A program made the translations under genes and the position numbers. Of a stretch of 64,000 nucleotides of DNA, positions 15,201 through 30,200 are shown piece after piece; positions within the stretch are counted from its first letter, which is position 1, and each line of letters starts with the position of its first letter. Location of the stretch: the NCBI GenBank assembly GCA_935421135.1, contig OW285190.1, positions 17,370,501 through 17,434,500 of the forward strand. Direction: 5' to 3'. This stretch comes from Bugulina stolonifera (Eukaryota; Bryozoa; Gymnolaemata; Cheilostomatida; Bugulidae). The notes beneath the pieces are model-generated. The model did no database searches, had not been told where the DNA came from, and worked only from the letters and a program-made list of their open reading frames with translations.

Positions 15201-18200
15201 TGATGCATAATGGTACTGATACATCATGGTACTGATACATAATGGTACTGATACATAATGGTACTGATGCATAATAGTACTGATACATCATGGTACTGAT
15301 ACATAATGGTACTGATACATCATGGTACTGATACATCATGGTACTGATACATAATGGTACTGATGCATAATAGTACTGATACATCATGGTACTGATACAT
15401 AATGGTACTGATACATCATGGTACTGATACATCATGGTACTGATACATAATGGTACTGATGCATAATAGTACTGATACATCATGGTACTGATACATAATG
15501 GTACTGATACATCATGGTACTGATACATAATGGTACTGATGCATAATGGTACTGATACATCATGGTACTGATACATAATGGTACTGATACATAATGGTAC
15601 TGATACATAATGGTACTGATACATCATGGTACTGATACATCATGGTACTGATACATAATGGTACTGATGCATAATAGTACTGATACATCATGGTACTGAT
15701 ACATAATGGTACTGATACATCATGGTACTGATACATCATGGTACTGATACATCATGGTACTGATACATAATGGTACTGATACATCATGGTACTGATACAT
15801 AATGGTAGTGATACATCATGGTACTGATACATAATGGTACTGATGCATAATGGTACTGATACATCATGGTACTGATACATAATGGTACTGATACATCATG
15901 GTACTGATACATCATGGTACTGATACATCATGGTACTGCCTTTATGCTCCTAACTTTTATTGGCTTTTTATCCCGAATAATTTTGATATAGCAGCGTTTT
16001 CAGCGCTGCTTTCTCTTCTAATGGTGCTTTCTGTGAACTGTGTATTGGCTACTTACATGACTGTATTTGTGTCACTACAATACATTTATCAAACTTTAAA
16101 CATTCTGTGTAATGTCGTGCTGTTAGTGCTTGGGTTTTATCACACAGAACAGTTGGTAAGTGCTGTGTGCAATTAGGCTAATGAGTGTAAATACCAAGTA
16201 GGCAGTTCATTGGTCCCATGTTATGATAGCTCAGTGGTGTACTGAGGCTTAGAGGTGCACATCTGGTGATCCTTGTGAATCCATGACAATATTATTTACA
16301 GGAACATGTTTCCGTCCTGTGTACACATACATGTACATGTACATGTACATGGTATAATATATTGTACAGGAACCTGAAACCTATGGTTGTATTCACCCAA
16401 CCAACCCATACAAGATACAGATTGATAGTAACTCTCCAGTAACCAACCATAACCAGAACTCATACATTCTGTACAGAGATGGAGATGAAGTAGTAACAGT
16501 TAGAGTCTGGTTAAGAGATAAGAATGGAGTTCTATCTGACCCCATAGATGAATCTATCATTACTTCAGTGGTTAATCTCCGTGAGTACAATTTATTAGCA
16601 TAATTGTCATTTATTTTCTCCCTTTTCCATTTTATTTTTTATTAATCAGGCTTTTAAATATTTATTATAACAATGGTGCTGTTGCAGCTCCTCAAGGAGC
16701 ACCAAGAAACTTCCAACTAACGGCTGTGTCTCCATACTGTGTTAGTCTGAAGTGGGATCCTGTACAGTATCCTAATGGACCAGAGGGTGGTATTGTGTAT
16801 CAGGTAAGACAAGCAGTTTCATTATGCGGGTATGTAGCTTTCAATACTTTTGATATGATAGTGTCACATTTCTCGCATTTGAAAATCCCCCCAACCTTTG
16901 ATGCTTGGAATAAATGTTACATGAAGTTTCTGCACTTTGTTGGATGATACTATGGCTTAAGCTTACAGAGAAACTATCATCACCATGATCGTAAAAAGTA
17001 AACTTTCCTCTTGAAATGAACTATGGCTTATTTTCCCGATAGTGTTACCAGAATGATTGCTATCCTTATTTTTCTGGTAACTATGCATTAATCTTGCCTT
17101 GAATAATTGCTATCATTTGGTATCATTGTAGTAAATGGTTGCTAACCCTGTTTACTAAATGATGTATGTGTAACTCCATGCATAGTATAGTAAAAAAAGC
17201 TCCCCCCCCCCCCCACTTATATTATAAGCTGCATTCTATGTGTAATCTACTCTGCAATTTAGATAACTGATTAAATTGTACAATACTTTTTTGTTTTCTT
17301 TTTTCAAGTAGCTATTAGAATAGCCTCGTCAACATATATATATTTTTCTTTTCTTATAGCTTTTTTTCCATTTGATTAGGCATCATTTTGCTACCATTAT
17401 AAAATGATTTTTAATTTCATTCTTATTCTTATGGATGAAATGTTAAGACAACACATCGCCAGATATTCCTCTATCTACACAAATTTGCATTATTTTCCTC
17501 GTGATAGTAGTAGAATAATTTAATAGATATACATGTACATGTACATACACATGTATATCTGGTTTTCCTTATAGATGAAATGTAAAGACATTGCATGGTC
17601 AGGTATTCCTCCATCTAAACAAGTGTGTGGATACAGGCCATATGAGGTAGCTAGATGTGAGATTAGAGCTAGAAGAGGGAGTAACAGTTATGGTAATAAA
17701 AACAGTGAGACATCCAAGAGCAATGTGACAACTCTCTGTGCTGGTGAGTTAATAAGTCGTACTTTCTGGTACTTCCTGGTTATGGTGAGAAGCACCATCA
17801 AACAAAAATAAATATTTATTCATTTAATTTAATGTCCATACTAGCCATGCTAGCAATCAACTTTTAGTTTTCTGTCTTTTAATATATTTTCAGAACCAGA
17901 CCTGCCAACAGATCTCTCTACATATTTCACACAAGGCAGATATAAACCAGATGGATCAGATAGAAGGAGAATAAGAGTCAAGTTCAGTGTTCATGACAAT
18001 GTGAGACAAGCGTTTATTTGGGACTAGTACTCTTATTTGTTAATGCACATCTTCTACAAGCATAGCAAATCGTTTTTTAACAATTATTTTTTGATATAAG
18101 ACCTTGTGCATAGATCATCCATTGTGTTCATTGGACCATTACTGGTAGCAAAGTTTAACTAGAAAAGAAAATGCATGTAGAAACCGCCTGTCAGAAAAAA

Positions 18201-21200
18201 CACTATAAATTTCTATCTTATCTAATTAATCTATGTTGCATAGATTTTAGGCTATTCTGATATTGTGCGTGCAATAACAAATAATTTTATTCGGTATTTT
18301 ACACAGCGGCCTATCACGCTCCGCTAGGCGTGCTTGGTAAAAATATTTATTGTAAGCTAAGAGATTCTCCCTCAGAGCATTTGGTTATCAAAAGCTGTCT
18401 CACATCAACCAGTAAAATTTCCAAATAATTTATGTCCTAAATTATGAATGTTACAGTATTTTTTTATATTTTCAAACAGACTTCAATGTTGATTTACTTT
18501 TATTTACATAGGACATCAAAGACAAAAACTGCAAAGAAATAATATCTAAAAAGTTCAGGCTGAAGGGTACTACAGACTACACAGATAATAATCAATATAT
18601 AAATAATCTCTCACCCAACTCTCTGTATGAAATAGAAGTAAGAGTAGTGAATGATAAGGATCTGGTGAAAACTGTATCATGGGAGATAACTACCATAGAA
18701 CTAGGTAAGTAAACAGTAAGCATGCACATACTACCCCCTCTACACACAAATGCATGCAGCCTATAAATCAAACAAAGGTAGGTTTGTGCCTATTTGTAAC
18801 ACAAGGTTTATATTGCTGTCATTTACTGTTTCTTCATAGGGAGCAGGTCTATTCTAGTGGTTTGGCCCTGAACTTCCATGTGGGTTCAATTCCCCTAAAA
18901 GTTCATTAGTGATGTTAGGAAGGGCCTCCAACCTTATAATGCTCTAGTGCTATTTCATTAACTTCGCCATTGGTGAAGTGCCCCTTCCCCATCACAAAGT
19001 AGGAAAAATGTAGATCTCTTTAGATCACTGCTTTCTTTCCTGGGATTAATAGCGGTAAAGCCGGTAAGTTTTACGTTAACTTAGTCTCCAGGTACCTGTA
19101 CAAGGTTTTTAAGAGCTCAGCTATAAAAAGTTCTATCATGATATTGATATACAATAGTGTACTTATGCTCTATTGTAACAATGTTTCCATTTGGACATGT
19201 GTACATTATTTATCATTTGAGCCAGAGCAAAATAGAAATGTACCTTAGGGGCATTGCTGTACATTTACAGTGAAATTTCTCATTGATACACTAGTTTTGT
19301 ATTCCAACACCAGTCACAACTTTAACATGCTCCCTATGCAATCTTGTTAGAAAATAAAATAACATTGAATAAAGTCAAACATTTTTTACATTGTTTGCTA
19401 CAAACCAACACATTGTAAACTAATATTTAGATTTACTAACCACTCTTTCACTTACAGAATCTTCTCCATGAATTATATTAATGTTATATAATATACATGT
19501 ATGTTACAGAACCGTATACAGCTCCAGTTATAACAAAGAATGATTCATATAATCAGAGTTGTGTATTTCTTGGTTGGAGTTCACCTGTAGAACCTAATGG
19601 AGACATCACCAGATACCAGGTACCAGGTTATTGGAGATAATAACTGTTCTCTATTAATAATATAATTGAATCTAAGACAGAGTATCATTATACCATTGAC
19701 TTGCATTTAACAGACTGGTTGTATAATAGTCAAGCATTATACTGTATCTTTTGGTACATAAAATAATTGCAGAGTAAATGACTAAATATTGTCTGTGGAT
19801 AATGAGCTAATTTAACAGTCACTTGCCTGTGGCATTATAGCTTGATTGTAGCATATTGTAGTACAATGTACATGTCATAGAATTTGTTACTTCCCAATTC
19901 TATGGTGAATGTACAATGTATATGTCATAACAATGTTTTATAATATATTGCAATGAACTCATAAGTCACACATGTATATTTTACTTATATCTAATAGCAT
20001 AGATACTATAAGAATGGAGCTACACAACCATCTTGGATCGAGTATAAACCACCACAAACTGAGAATAGTTACATTTCTTGTGGATATGAAGCTGGAAACC
20101 TGGTTACTTACCAAGTAAGAGCATGGACAGCTGTTGATTATGGTCCTGAGGCTACTGGAAACATCAGAGTAACATGTGGATGTAGGTTATGTCATGTTTA
20201 CACGCAGTATTACGACTTCGTTATGTCATAACATGTTTTAAAATGGAATATTATAAAAGGAGTGAGTTATAATTTGATCAACAATTACTTTCAGATGTAT
20301 ACTGCAGTTAACACCTTTATGATTAATCCATCTTTCTGTAATGAAGAGTTGAATTCCAAAATGACACACAGACCATTTTAAAAAAAATTGAGGTTGACAT
20401 CCCACGGTGTTCTTCACAGTACAGAGTTTCATGTGGACCAAAATATTTTTTCAAAATGCTGCATATCCACAGTAATAACATTGGAAACATCAGTATACTG
20501 TTCCAAAATGAGATATATCCATGATTGTTGAATTCCAAAATGAGACAAATCCTTTTGTCCAATGAGAATGTGTGCTCTTCAGCCAATCAGCCAATCAGTA
20601 TCAACCTAGTATTTTATGCAGAACTCAATAATGGCTTCAATGTACAACCCTGCTGGTTTTGATTCCTTGGATGAAAATGTTCAACAAACCTCTCCTAATA
20701 GTAGCAGCAAAAAAGACCAAACAAAGAGGTTCATCAACAAACTATTAGAAAATAGCTCTTCATAGTGGAGAAGTGACAATGTCAGAATAACACAATATAG
20801 CCAATTTGATTCATTTCTTAATTTTTGAGGAGACATGCATGCACATAATAATGTTTAGATTGCTGTCAAAGATTGTGATAAGGGCTCCATTGTTTACTTT
20901 GAATCATTGACTAATTTAGTACAAGCTGTTATATGACAACAATAACATTCAACTATTTGATTCAGTTGTATACATGAATCAGTCTCAAAGTGAGACATAT
21001 CCGAGGATATGTCTCACTTTGGAACGGGATGTGAAATTCAAAGGACTGTAGCGCGGCCACATTGCTCACATGATTTTCATAAAATATCCCAATGATTGGG
21101 CCCAAGTCTAACATGTTGAAATGCAAAAAGTTTTGTGGTCTGTTGTACAAAGCTTTGCTGTGAAAATTCTTTCTCAAATATCTGAAATTGGAAAAAATGG

Positions 21201-24200
21201 ACATGTCTCGTTTTGGAATGCAGCTTTTCGTATATTAGGCAGTCCAATTAGATAATTTCGAATTATGACCCTACAATGTACATGTACATAATATTGTAAT
21301 ACTATCACAATGTCCCAATGTCACAATGCAGGTAACCAGAACTTATATTTAATTTTATGATGCTCTAACACCGTCAGTTACAATGACAGCAAATCATACT
21401 ATGCGATGTTTTGTATGAAGGGAACTTGTCTTTTGAGCAGTCAGAGACTTGTTTCGCATCTAAGAAAAACCCAGTCAGAGACTGGTATTTTTACAGATGT
21501 GAAACGAGCCTCTAACTGCTCAAAAAACAAATTGCTTGCATGTATTAAAACATCATAGATATAAACAAATGGTCAAACCTCCTGATTTAATACTGTATAT
21601 GTGTACAAGCACATATACATATAAATTTACAAAAGTGCTGCTCTACATGAGGTTTCTCAATCTCCTTTTCAGTTCCGTCCATCCCAGAGTTCCAGGTATT
21701 GAATGAAACACATGAGGTATCAGAAAGGGAGAGAATCAGGCTAAATATAACTTGGATGGTGAGTCATGCCAGATCGATCTTGGGATTAAATTTGTGTTTT
21801 AGTGGCAATTTCCTGTTTAATTGCAGTGTTTATTGTTGACAAGAGATAGGACCTGCAATATGTTAATTAATATCATGTTTCTGCAACTACAGGAGTCGAA
21901 CCCGGCATGTGAATCTATTTCTTACTACAACCTAACTATTCTGTTAAAGTCAAACAGACTCATTCACAACAAATATCTCCCAACCGATAATAGAGAGATG
22001 GTAATAGAAGACTTAGATCCATACACAAACTACACAGTCATACTGATAGCTGTTAACAATGCCCTTAATGTATCCTCTTCAGAACCACGCTATATTTCTA
22101 CTCCAGAGTTAGGTAATCTTTTGTAGTATCTTTTTAAATATTAATTATATACTATATTTCAAGATACGTGTGCTTGTGTGACAACTTTATCCCATCAAAT
22201 GTTGCTAGACTACATTCAGCGGCAGGTACTCTTTCATACTCTCTATCATTGAGCAACCACAGTATCGTCAAATTTCTCTGGTTCGTTATCTCTAGCTGAG
22301 ATTTTGGTGCCAAAAGTCTAATATTGAATCACATATTTCATTACAAGATGTACATGTTGGCCTTGCGGTAAGATTGCAGTAGAGGTAGTAATGTACTTAT
22401 CTCCAGTAAAATATTACACCAATCATAGAAAATACACATGGAAGTTGTGAGAAATCACTCTGCAGCTGATCTTTAGAATTATTGGCATTCAAGAGCCCCC
22501 AATGTCTATTGTATGTACAACTCTCATGGTTCAATGTAATATTCTGTAGCTCCATATGGTGGACCAGCTCTGATGGAGCCAGAATTCAACTTCTCCTGTG
22601 TTTCTCTCAGCATCCAAGAACCAACAGAACCAAATGGAGTTATCACACACTACCAGGTTAGACTTACTCCCAACATGGCAATGAAATCCTGCACAGAAAT
22701 ATGCATTGAAATGATATTGCTCATCCATGATAAAGTATTTCCCAGATTAACATCATTCTTGGCCGAAGGATTGCTCATATTTCAAAGTTCAAATTATCTA
22801 AGCACAGTTAAGTTGGCAATATTATTGTTAGCCTCAACCATACTTACATGGCTATTTACAAAGTAATGCTATGAAAACCCTCCTCTATACAAACAGGTCT
22901 CCTGTGATTATGCCAGCTCTGGGACAAGTTCTTATACAAATGTCTCAGTAACAGAAGTACAACCTCACACTGTCTGTGGATTCAGATCAGCTGAGAAGAT
23001 AGAGTGTAGAGTTAAAGCTGTTAATACTGCTGGAGAGAGTCCTACTTCGTCAGTGACTGGATACACTAGATTTGAGAGTGAGTCGGTATAATTAGAAATG
23101 AGAACCGAATTTTTACAACGATGGCAAATTTGTGATTGTCTGCCGTTCCATATTCCATAGGCTTCTTTTCCTTCCGGGATTTTTCACAATCAGGAGTCGT
23201 GTAAATTTCAATAGCCAACTAAGGGTATGACAATTAAATAAAAGTGTCATTGATTAGACTGTCATGAAAATTTTTGATCAAAGTAGTAGCATAAGAAATG
23301 CTTGTTTATCGTTCGATCAGATTTGTTGCATCTGAACTATTAAAGCTGCTAATATCCATGCACTAAATAATTATAATAGCATGTCACAAATGCATGGTTC
23401 ATGTATAATTTTCTGTAGGGTCTAGAAATCTTGTGATCAGCTGGTAATTGTACCAAATAATTATTTCTTTCAGAGAAATATAATACTGATAAACATACAT
23501 GTAGAATTTTTCTAGTCAACTATTTGGCGTTTTTATTTACAGTATCCTCAAGTAAACAAGCTGGATTAAAACATCCAAAGAACTCTGGGAAAACTGTGCT
23601 GATTACTATCTATCCAATAACACTGGACAACAAAGAGCCCAGGTCGGTACTTATCCTGTTTGCAGAGTATGGAATGCCTTTACCACTGCCATCCAATACA
23701 TGCTCACATTTTCCAAGGTACATGTAAATGTACCTGCTATTTGTAACTCTATGTTTCAGTGCATACCGGTTCGTTGTTAAGAAGCTTGGTGAGACAAGCG
23801 TTAGACGGAAGAGATCAAATCAGATCATACCAGAACCAGACTGTGATCTGGAGAACTCTGGAGGCTCCTCTACTTGTTACATCGCAGCAGATGTTGATAG
23901 CTCTTTAGTAAAAGGTGATGGATATCAGTTTAAAGTTGGAGATGGTAAAGAGTACGGAGGGTATCACAATGCACCCCTAGAACCTGATCAGGACTACAGG
24001 CTATACCAAGGTGTTACAGTAACCATGGAGGTATGGGATGTAGTTGTACATGTACATGTATGTTATAAGGTTATCATTCTATAACTAACTCTAACCTAAC
24101 TCTACCAGTGTAACCTTTAAAACAGCAGCTAACAGGTATAAGTAACATTGTGTAGTACTCTTATATAATGTAAACTGTATACCTTTCAGTCTATCATCAA

Positions 24201-27200
24201 AAATTGTGTGCATTTAGATCCATACATACACACTGTGCAGAATTTAATGAAGCTATTAATTTATGTTACAGGATGGTACAGAGAAGGTGGAGTACTTCAA
24301 GGAACCCATAGACTTTTACTTGGGTCAGTTAATTACTCACTTGAATTCAACATGACAACTGTGTGCCAAAAATTACCTTGCATTGATGTCATGGCAACTA
24401 TCATTGCGTAGATGTACTTCATGCGATGGCAGTATTACCAGTGCTAGTGTTGAAATATAATATCATTATGAAGAAGTCATTCTCTGCTTAGTACTGCTGA
24501 GTGGAGGCATATACATGTACAGTAGTATATAGACTACACCTACATGTATATCACACAGTGTATCTACACCATGCATGTATAATAGAGGTGTACACTATGT
24601 ACATGTATCTCATGTGCGTATACTAGGTGTACACTATAGACTATGTATACTATGTAGTGTGGTAAAGATCTGTGCACACACAATGCAGGTGCTGCAGGTA
24701 GCCCATGTTATCCTAAGAGACATTGGATATAAATTTTATATAAAATTAAATATTTATTGCAAACTTCAGAGTGTAACCTGGTTTTACATTGCTAGCCATG
24801 AATGTAATGTATAAACTCTCACATACATATGGATTTTGCTGTACTACAATGAATAATGCACATGTGCATTTATTAACATAGTTATCTTACTATCTACTTC
24901 AGCTCCGTTATGCGACAAGAACTGTATCATAGCTGTAGCTGTATCTCTCAGTGTTGTGATCCTGACTGTCGGAGCTATTGGATTATTCCTTATGTTAAGA
25001 AGGTACGTCGCTGTAGATCAACACTTCATACTATAAATGAAACAATACGGGTGGGCTAACACACGACTTCTGTTTAACTAAGATCTAAGTCTTTTTTATT
25101 TACAGCTAAAACAATCCAATGAGGCGTATAGTTGGGAAGCTTTGTGAAAAATCGCAAACAGCTGCTACACAGATTGGGCTTATTAGCAATTTTGGCATGC
25201 AGTGAACGCTTAGCAATAGGAGCACCAGGAGACTGTTTATTTTTAGTGATTCCGGTGGCTTATTAGGAAGTTATCTGTGACATTGACATATTTTGTTGTT
25301 GTTTTGAAAGCTATACAGGGAAAATTCATTAAGCTACCTTGCTATACTTTGGCTAAGGTTACTGTTTGGTTTATCATTTATTGGTAGGAGGAGATTGCTG
25401 GGTAAAACTGTTGAAAAGGATGACAATCTCTCTCTCCACAATATTCCATCTTCACCCGCTGCTTCCAGTGCTTCTAGTGAGTTGATAATAATATATATCC
25501 ATGTAATAACTCACCCTGTTTGTTCTCTCACATTTTTTAACATCTCGTCAACTCGTTATTTGATGGGTTGGTCAGACTGTGAGAGACAATTTCAGTACAC
25601 ATTTCCTTCACTACTCTGTGGGTGTAAAATATTAACACCTGGGAGTGCACTTTGCGCAACATGTCAATTTTTATCCCAATTCTTTTTCTGGAAAAAAAAG
25701 ATGTTATAACTTCAATTGTTGCTGCTGATGTGGAATAGTTCAAAATCTTGAATAATCGATTTATATGTTTATACACCTTTCTCTGATTTTTCACACTTTA
25801 TTTCACGTTTAATAGACAGACGACGGAGGCCACAACCAAGTAGAGCTGATCTTTATGATATGGTTGACATGACTTTTGTAAAGCTGCCCGATCTTGAGGA
25901 GTATATCAGACAGGAAGTTCATATCAAAGAGGAGTATGAGGTGCGTAATTTTATCTTTCAATTGATAAACTTGAGAGCCATGGAAGTTAATCATGTACTA
26001 TGCATGTATTCACGGGTGAACCGTTATTATTCAGGGGTTTTAGTTGTTTATTGTACCTACTGTTTTTCTATTGCGTACATAATTTATCTGTATTTTATTG
26101 TACTTTTGCAGTAGATGTTTGTTTATTTTCCTTATACTTTTATTTCATATAATATTGTTGATGCTGTAGAAAATTAAAGAATTGCCAAAACCTGTTATGA
26201 ATGCTGCTGGACTTACTGAGAACAAGGGGAAATGTCGTTACCGAGGCCTCTATCCTGGTAAGCGTAATGTATAATACCACAACGTATATATTTAAGTTGG
26301 GTGAGACACTGATTTTGATGCGATTGGAAATAGTTGAAACTAATATAACTGTATTGCACCTATCAGTTAAATTAATCAAGTTCTACTACATTAAACTAAA
26401 TTTTTTAATCTATCATAATATTAATGGCTTTTCCAAAATGAAAACTTTTAGAATTAATAGCACAAGTAGCACGTAGTTCAGCTGCAATAGAAATACTCTT
26501 ATTAATAGAAAAACTCCTTATTAATTGTTAAGATAAAAACAGTGAATCTGCTTTCTTTCAGCCGACGAATCGAGAGTAATACTGGAGAGAGATGGAGGAG
26601 GCGATACCGACTTCATTAACGCTTCCTACATAGACGTAAGCACACTTATTAGTGTACATACATGTATGTACACTGTATACACACTGAATAGAGGACGATC
26701 TACAGTTATACACTATGCTATTATACAAGTATGATACTACATAGAAACTTACATGCAGGCATTTCCTTAGACGCCCCTAATATGTGTGATTTATTCTTGC
26801 AGGGGTTCTCAAAGACTAATACAGGCTACATCGCAGCTCAAGGTAAGGAAGAAACAGAATGCTAACTACTGCATTGCATTAGATATAAACTGACATTGAT
26901 TGCAGATTTGCACAAGATAATTAATGATTAGTAGCTTACTATAGAGAAAAATGGAAGTTCTGCACCCTCATGATTACTATTGGATGAGGTTATACAGCTG
27001 TAATTAGATCTGTGGTCTGAGACTAGATATTTAGTTTATAGATATATTACTTGCTCCTCGGTCAGTCAGCACAATTCATTGGTGACAAGAAACTTCTAAC
27101 CCGATTGGCTCTCAATTTATCATACCACTACTTTCTAGGTCCTATGAAGGCTACTGTTGATGATTTCTGGCTAATGATCTGGCAGCAAAGACCTAAAGCT

Positions 27201-30200
27201 ATCGTCATGGTTACGAATGTTTTAGAGGATGGCAAGGTACTATTGCACAATAAGCTCTGTTTCAATATTTCCACTACTGAGGATTCCAAAAAAAATATTC
27301 CTCTACTTACTAATGGCCAGTGTTTAATTATAGCCAGTGATCTTTACACAGAATAGCATATAACACTTTCCCCATCTACACAGCGTCTTCAATCTTACAT
27401 GAACTGTACAAAGCATTTACTACTTTCAATATCGCTATTTCATACCCTTGAGAGGTCTGAGACATTACTACAGCGCCTACAGACGTTGGCGATATTTTCA
27501 CACAGCTTATAGCCATATGTTACATGGTTACATGGACTAAAGACATCTCTGATATTGTTGTATTTAACCTATAGTTGATTCTAATATTGTAGCACAAGTG
27601 TGAACAATACTGGCCTGACGATGTCTCGTCTAAACTGACGTATAGTGGTCTGTCTGTTAGTCTCGTATCTAAAGAAGAGTGGGCCGACTTCATTGTCCGA
27701 GTTCTGAGAGTCGACAAGGTAAGTAATATAGCCTACATTCCATACATCTGTTACTTAACAGAATATCATTGGGTCTAAATTGTGTACATTGTCAAATATA
27801 TTACAGGCTCTAAGATTCTTAGGTCAAAATACATGACATTCACTGACTAGTCATCATGTGATGTTCTCATGCTTGTAGAATAGTATGTTGCATCAAATGA
27901 TAAATGAAAAAGAAGCTGCAAAAATTTATAATTTTAGATACCTGCTAACATATGCGGCACAGCGGCACTAATGATAAAACATCGCCATATTATTATTATA
28001 CGCTGTACATTATAATATGTATGACTTGCGTTACTACATACTGCGCTATCTGTGTTATTATGTTACCAGAACAGTGAATCCAGAACAGTTAGGCAGTTCC
28101 ACTACATATCTTGGCCAGACCATGGAGTACCTGACAGCATGTGTCCATTCATCTCATTCTACAAGAAAGTGGTGGCAGAGACATATAGACTGACAGCTCC
28201 ACTTCTTGTACACTGCAGGTAAGGGTTTCACTACCACCTTACCTGCATTTTAGTATTTTCCCGTGTAGATGGATTAATTTTGTTAACAATACTATCATGT
28301 TATTATTGCTTCGCTAAGTTCCACCTGGTATAGATTAGTTAAGTTAAAATCTGTATGTCCTTATGTTACAAATTTATACCGTTAACCAAACAGAAGAATT
28401 CCTCCCCTTGATATGTAGGCCAGTGCTACTTGAGGTTTCAATAATAATAGTAATATTTATAATAGAAAGCCTCATCAATCACCAGAGAGTTGTCTTATGT
28501 GATCAATGAGTCGTTTCTGCTGATTAAGACTGTGTGAATATTTAAAATGAGTCTGCTTCAAACAGTAATGTTTAGTTGAGATCCTACAATGTTACTCACA
28601 GTGCTGGAGTTGGTAGAACAGGAACGTTCATTGCCATGACCAATCTGTTGGAGCAAGCAACGTCTGAGGAAAGAGTTGATTTCTTCGTCAGTGTTAAGAA
28701 GATGAGAGAAAACAGGCCAAGTATGGTACAGACTGTGGTAAGTGAAGTGTTTAGTTTGCTGTACGCATAAAGGACACCACGCATTTTTCAAATAGCATAT
28801 AAATGTATGTGAATACATGTATATGTAAGTATATTATGTGAATGGAGAAATCTTAGATGTGTTGATAAAAGATATTGCTATTGGTCTAAAATTATACATG
28901 TAGTTGATCGTTTGATCAATCGGTAGCAGTTAGTTAATTTCCATAAGGCAAAAGAATATTGAGTTATATTTAACAACTTAGAAAATAGTTGTTGACTTTG
29001 TAAGCTTCATACTTTTACCACCTACACGTGTATCTACCTAAAATAATAAAAACAATTTATGCTGTTGTGTCAACAATCTTGAGAGCATATATTGATAATT
29101 CTCATGCTAAAATGAGGAACAATCATAGGTATACTGCAGACTGTAAAAGGGCAGCACTAAGGGTGGAGCACTACAATAAACCTCCAGCTAGTTTTTAAAG
29201 TAGTTTGGCTGCTGTTTGCTGTCACAGTGTTTAATTTGTCTTCACACAGGAACAGTACCTATTCCTACACCAAGTAGTGAATGAATTCATGGCTACGAAG
29301 GATTACATCTGCTCACCTGGCGATCTTCCCGCTAAACTCTCTGACCATGGAGATGATACCAATATCTACTCCAACACAGCTACCGGAGCAATTGACGCTG
29401 AGTTTGATGCAAGTTTGCATTTAGTTATTGGTCTATAGACATTGGGTACCACCAGTATTATTTTGATAATAAGTTATTTTCTAAAGGTGAATAGTAAATG
29501 CGATTGCAAAGAAAAAAGTCATTAGTAAGCTTGTAACCCCAGCCATGTAACTCTGTCTAGATGCAATTTTACGATGCATTACATTGTAATTTTTTCTCTG
29601 CAAAAGTATATAACAACGCTATTGTGTTGTAAATTATTCAGAGAGTGGAAGCAGGTGTCACCCGACACGAAATAAATGTTGCAGAAGGGCGGAGCTCTGC
29701 TAATGTCAGCAAAAACAGGGATATGAATGTGCTTCCACCTTCAGCACCAGAAGATCCTAGTAAGACACCATAAAGATCATATGCATTAATTTAAGTCACT
29801 CGTATATTTCTGTAGGTGCACATGCACATGTTTTTTTATGAAAAAAGAGCAGTTGGAGAATAGCTCGACACAGTACTTGGATATTTGATTATTTTATTTT
29901 TATGCTTTACCCCAAATTCAACCAATTTAAATTGTCGCCATAAATATAATATATTATATTAATTGCCTTGTGTTTCAGAGAATCGTCACAAGTCGCTGAG
30001 ACCTTTGATTTCTAGATCAAGGAGTGACTACATAAACGCTGTCTTTGCCAACGTAAGTAAAATTTTAGCCATTATTGAAATATACATAAACCAGTCTTGC
30101 AACTCTTGCTGTAAATAATGAGCATTCTCACAGCACTTCTATTATTTAACAATTCTATAGGCAAAATTTACATTTTAGCTACCATATCGTTTAGTTTTGT

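Noticed and set aside
15145..15627. 160-codon open frame on the - strand with a 16-residue repeat
   Set aside because: It is the 16-bp minisatellite read in a frame that never meets a stop; no start context, splice signal or homologous protein supports it.
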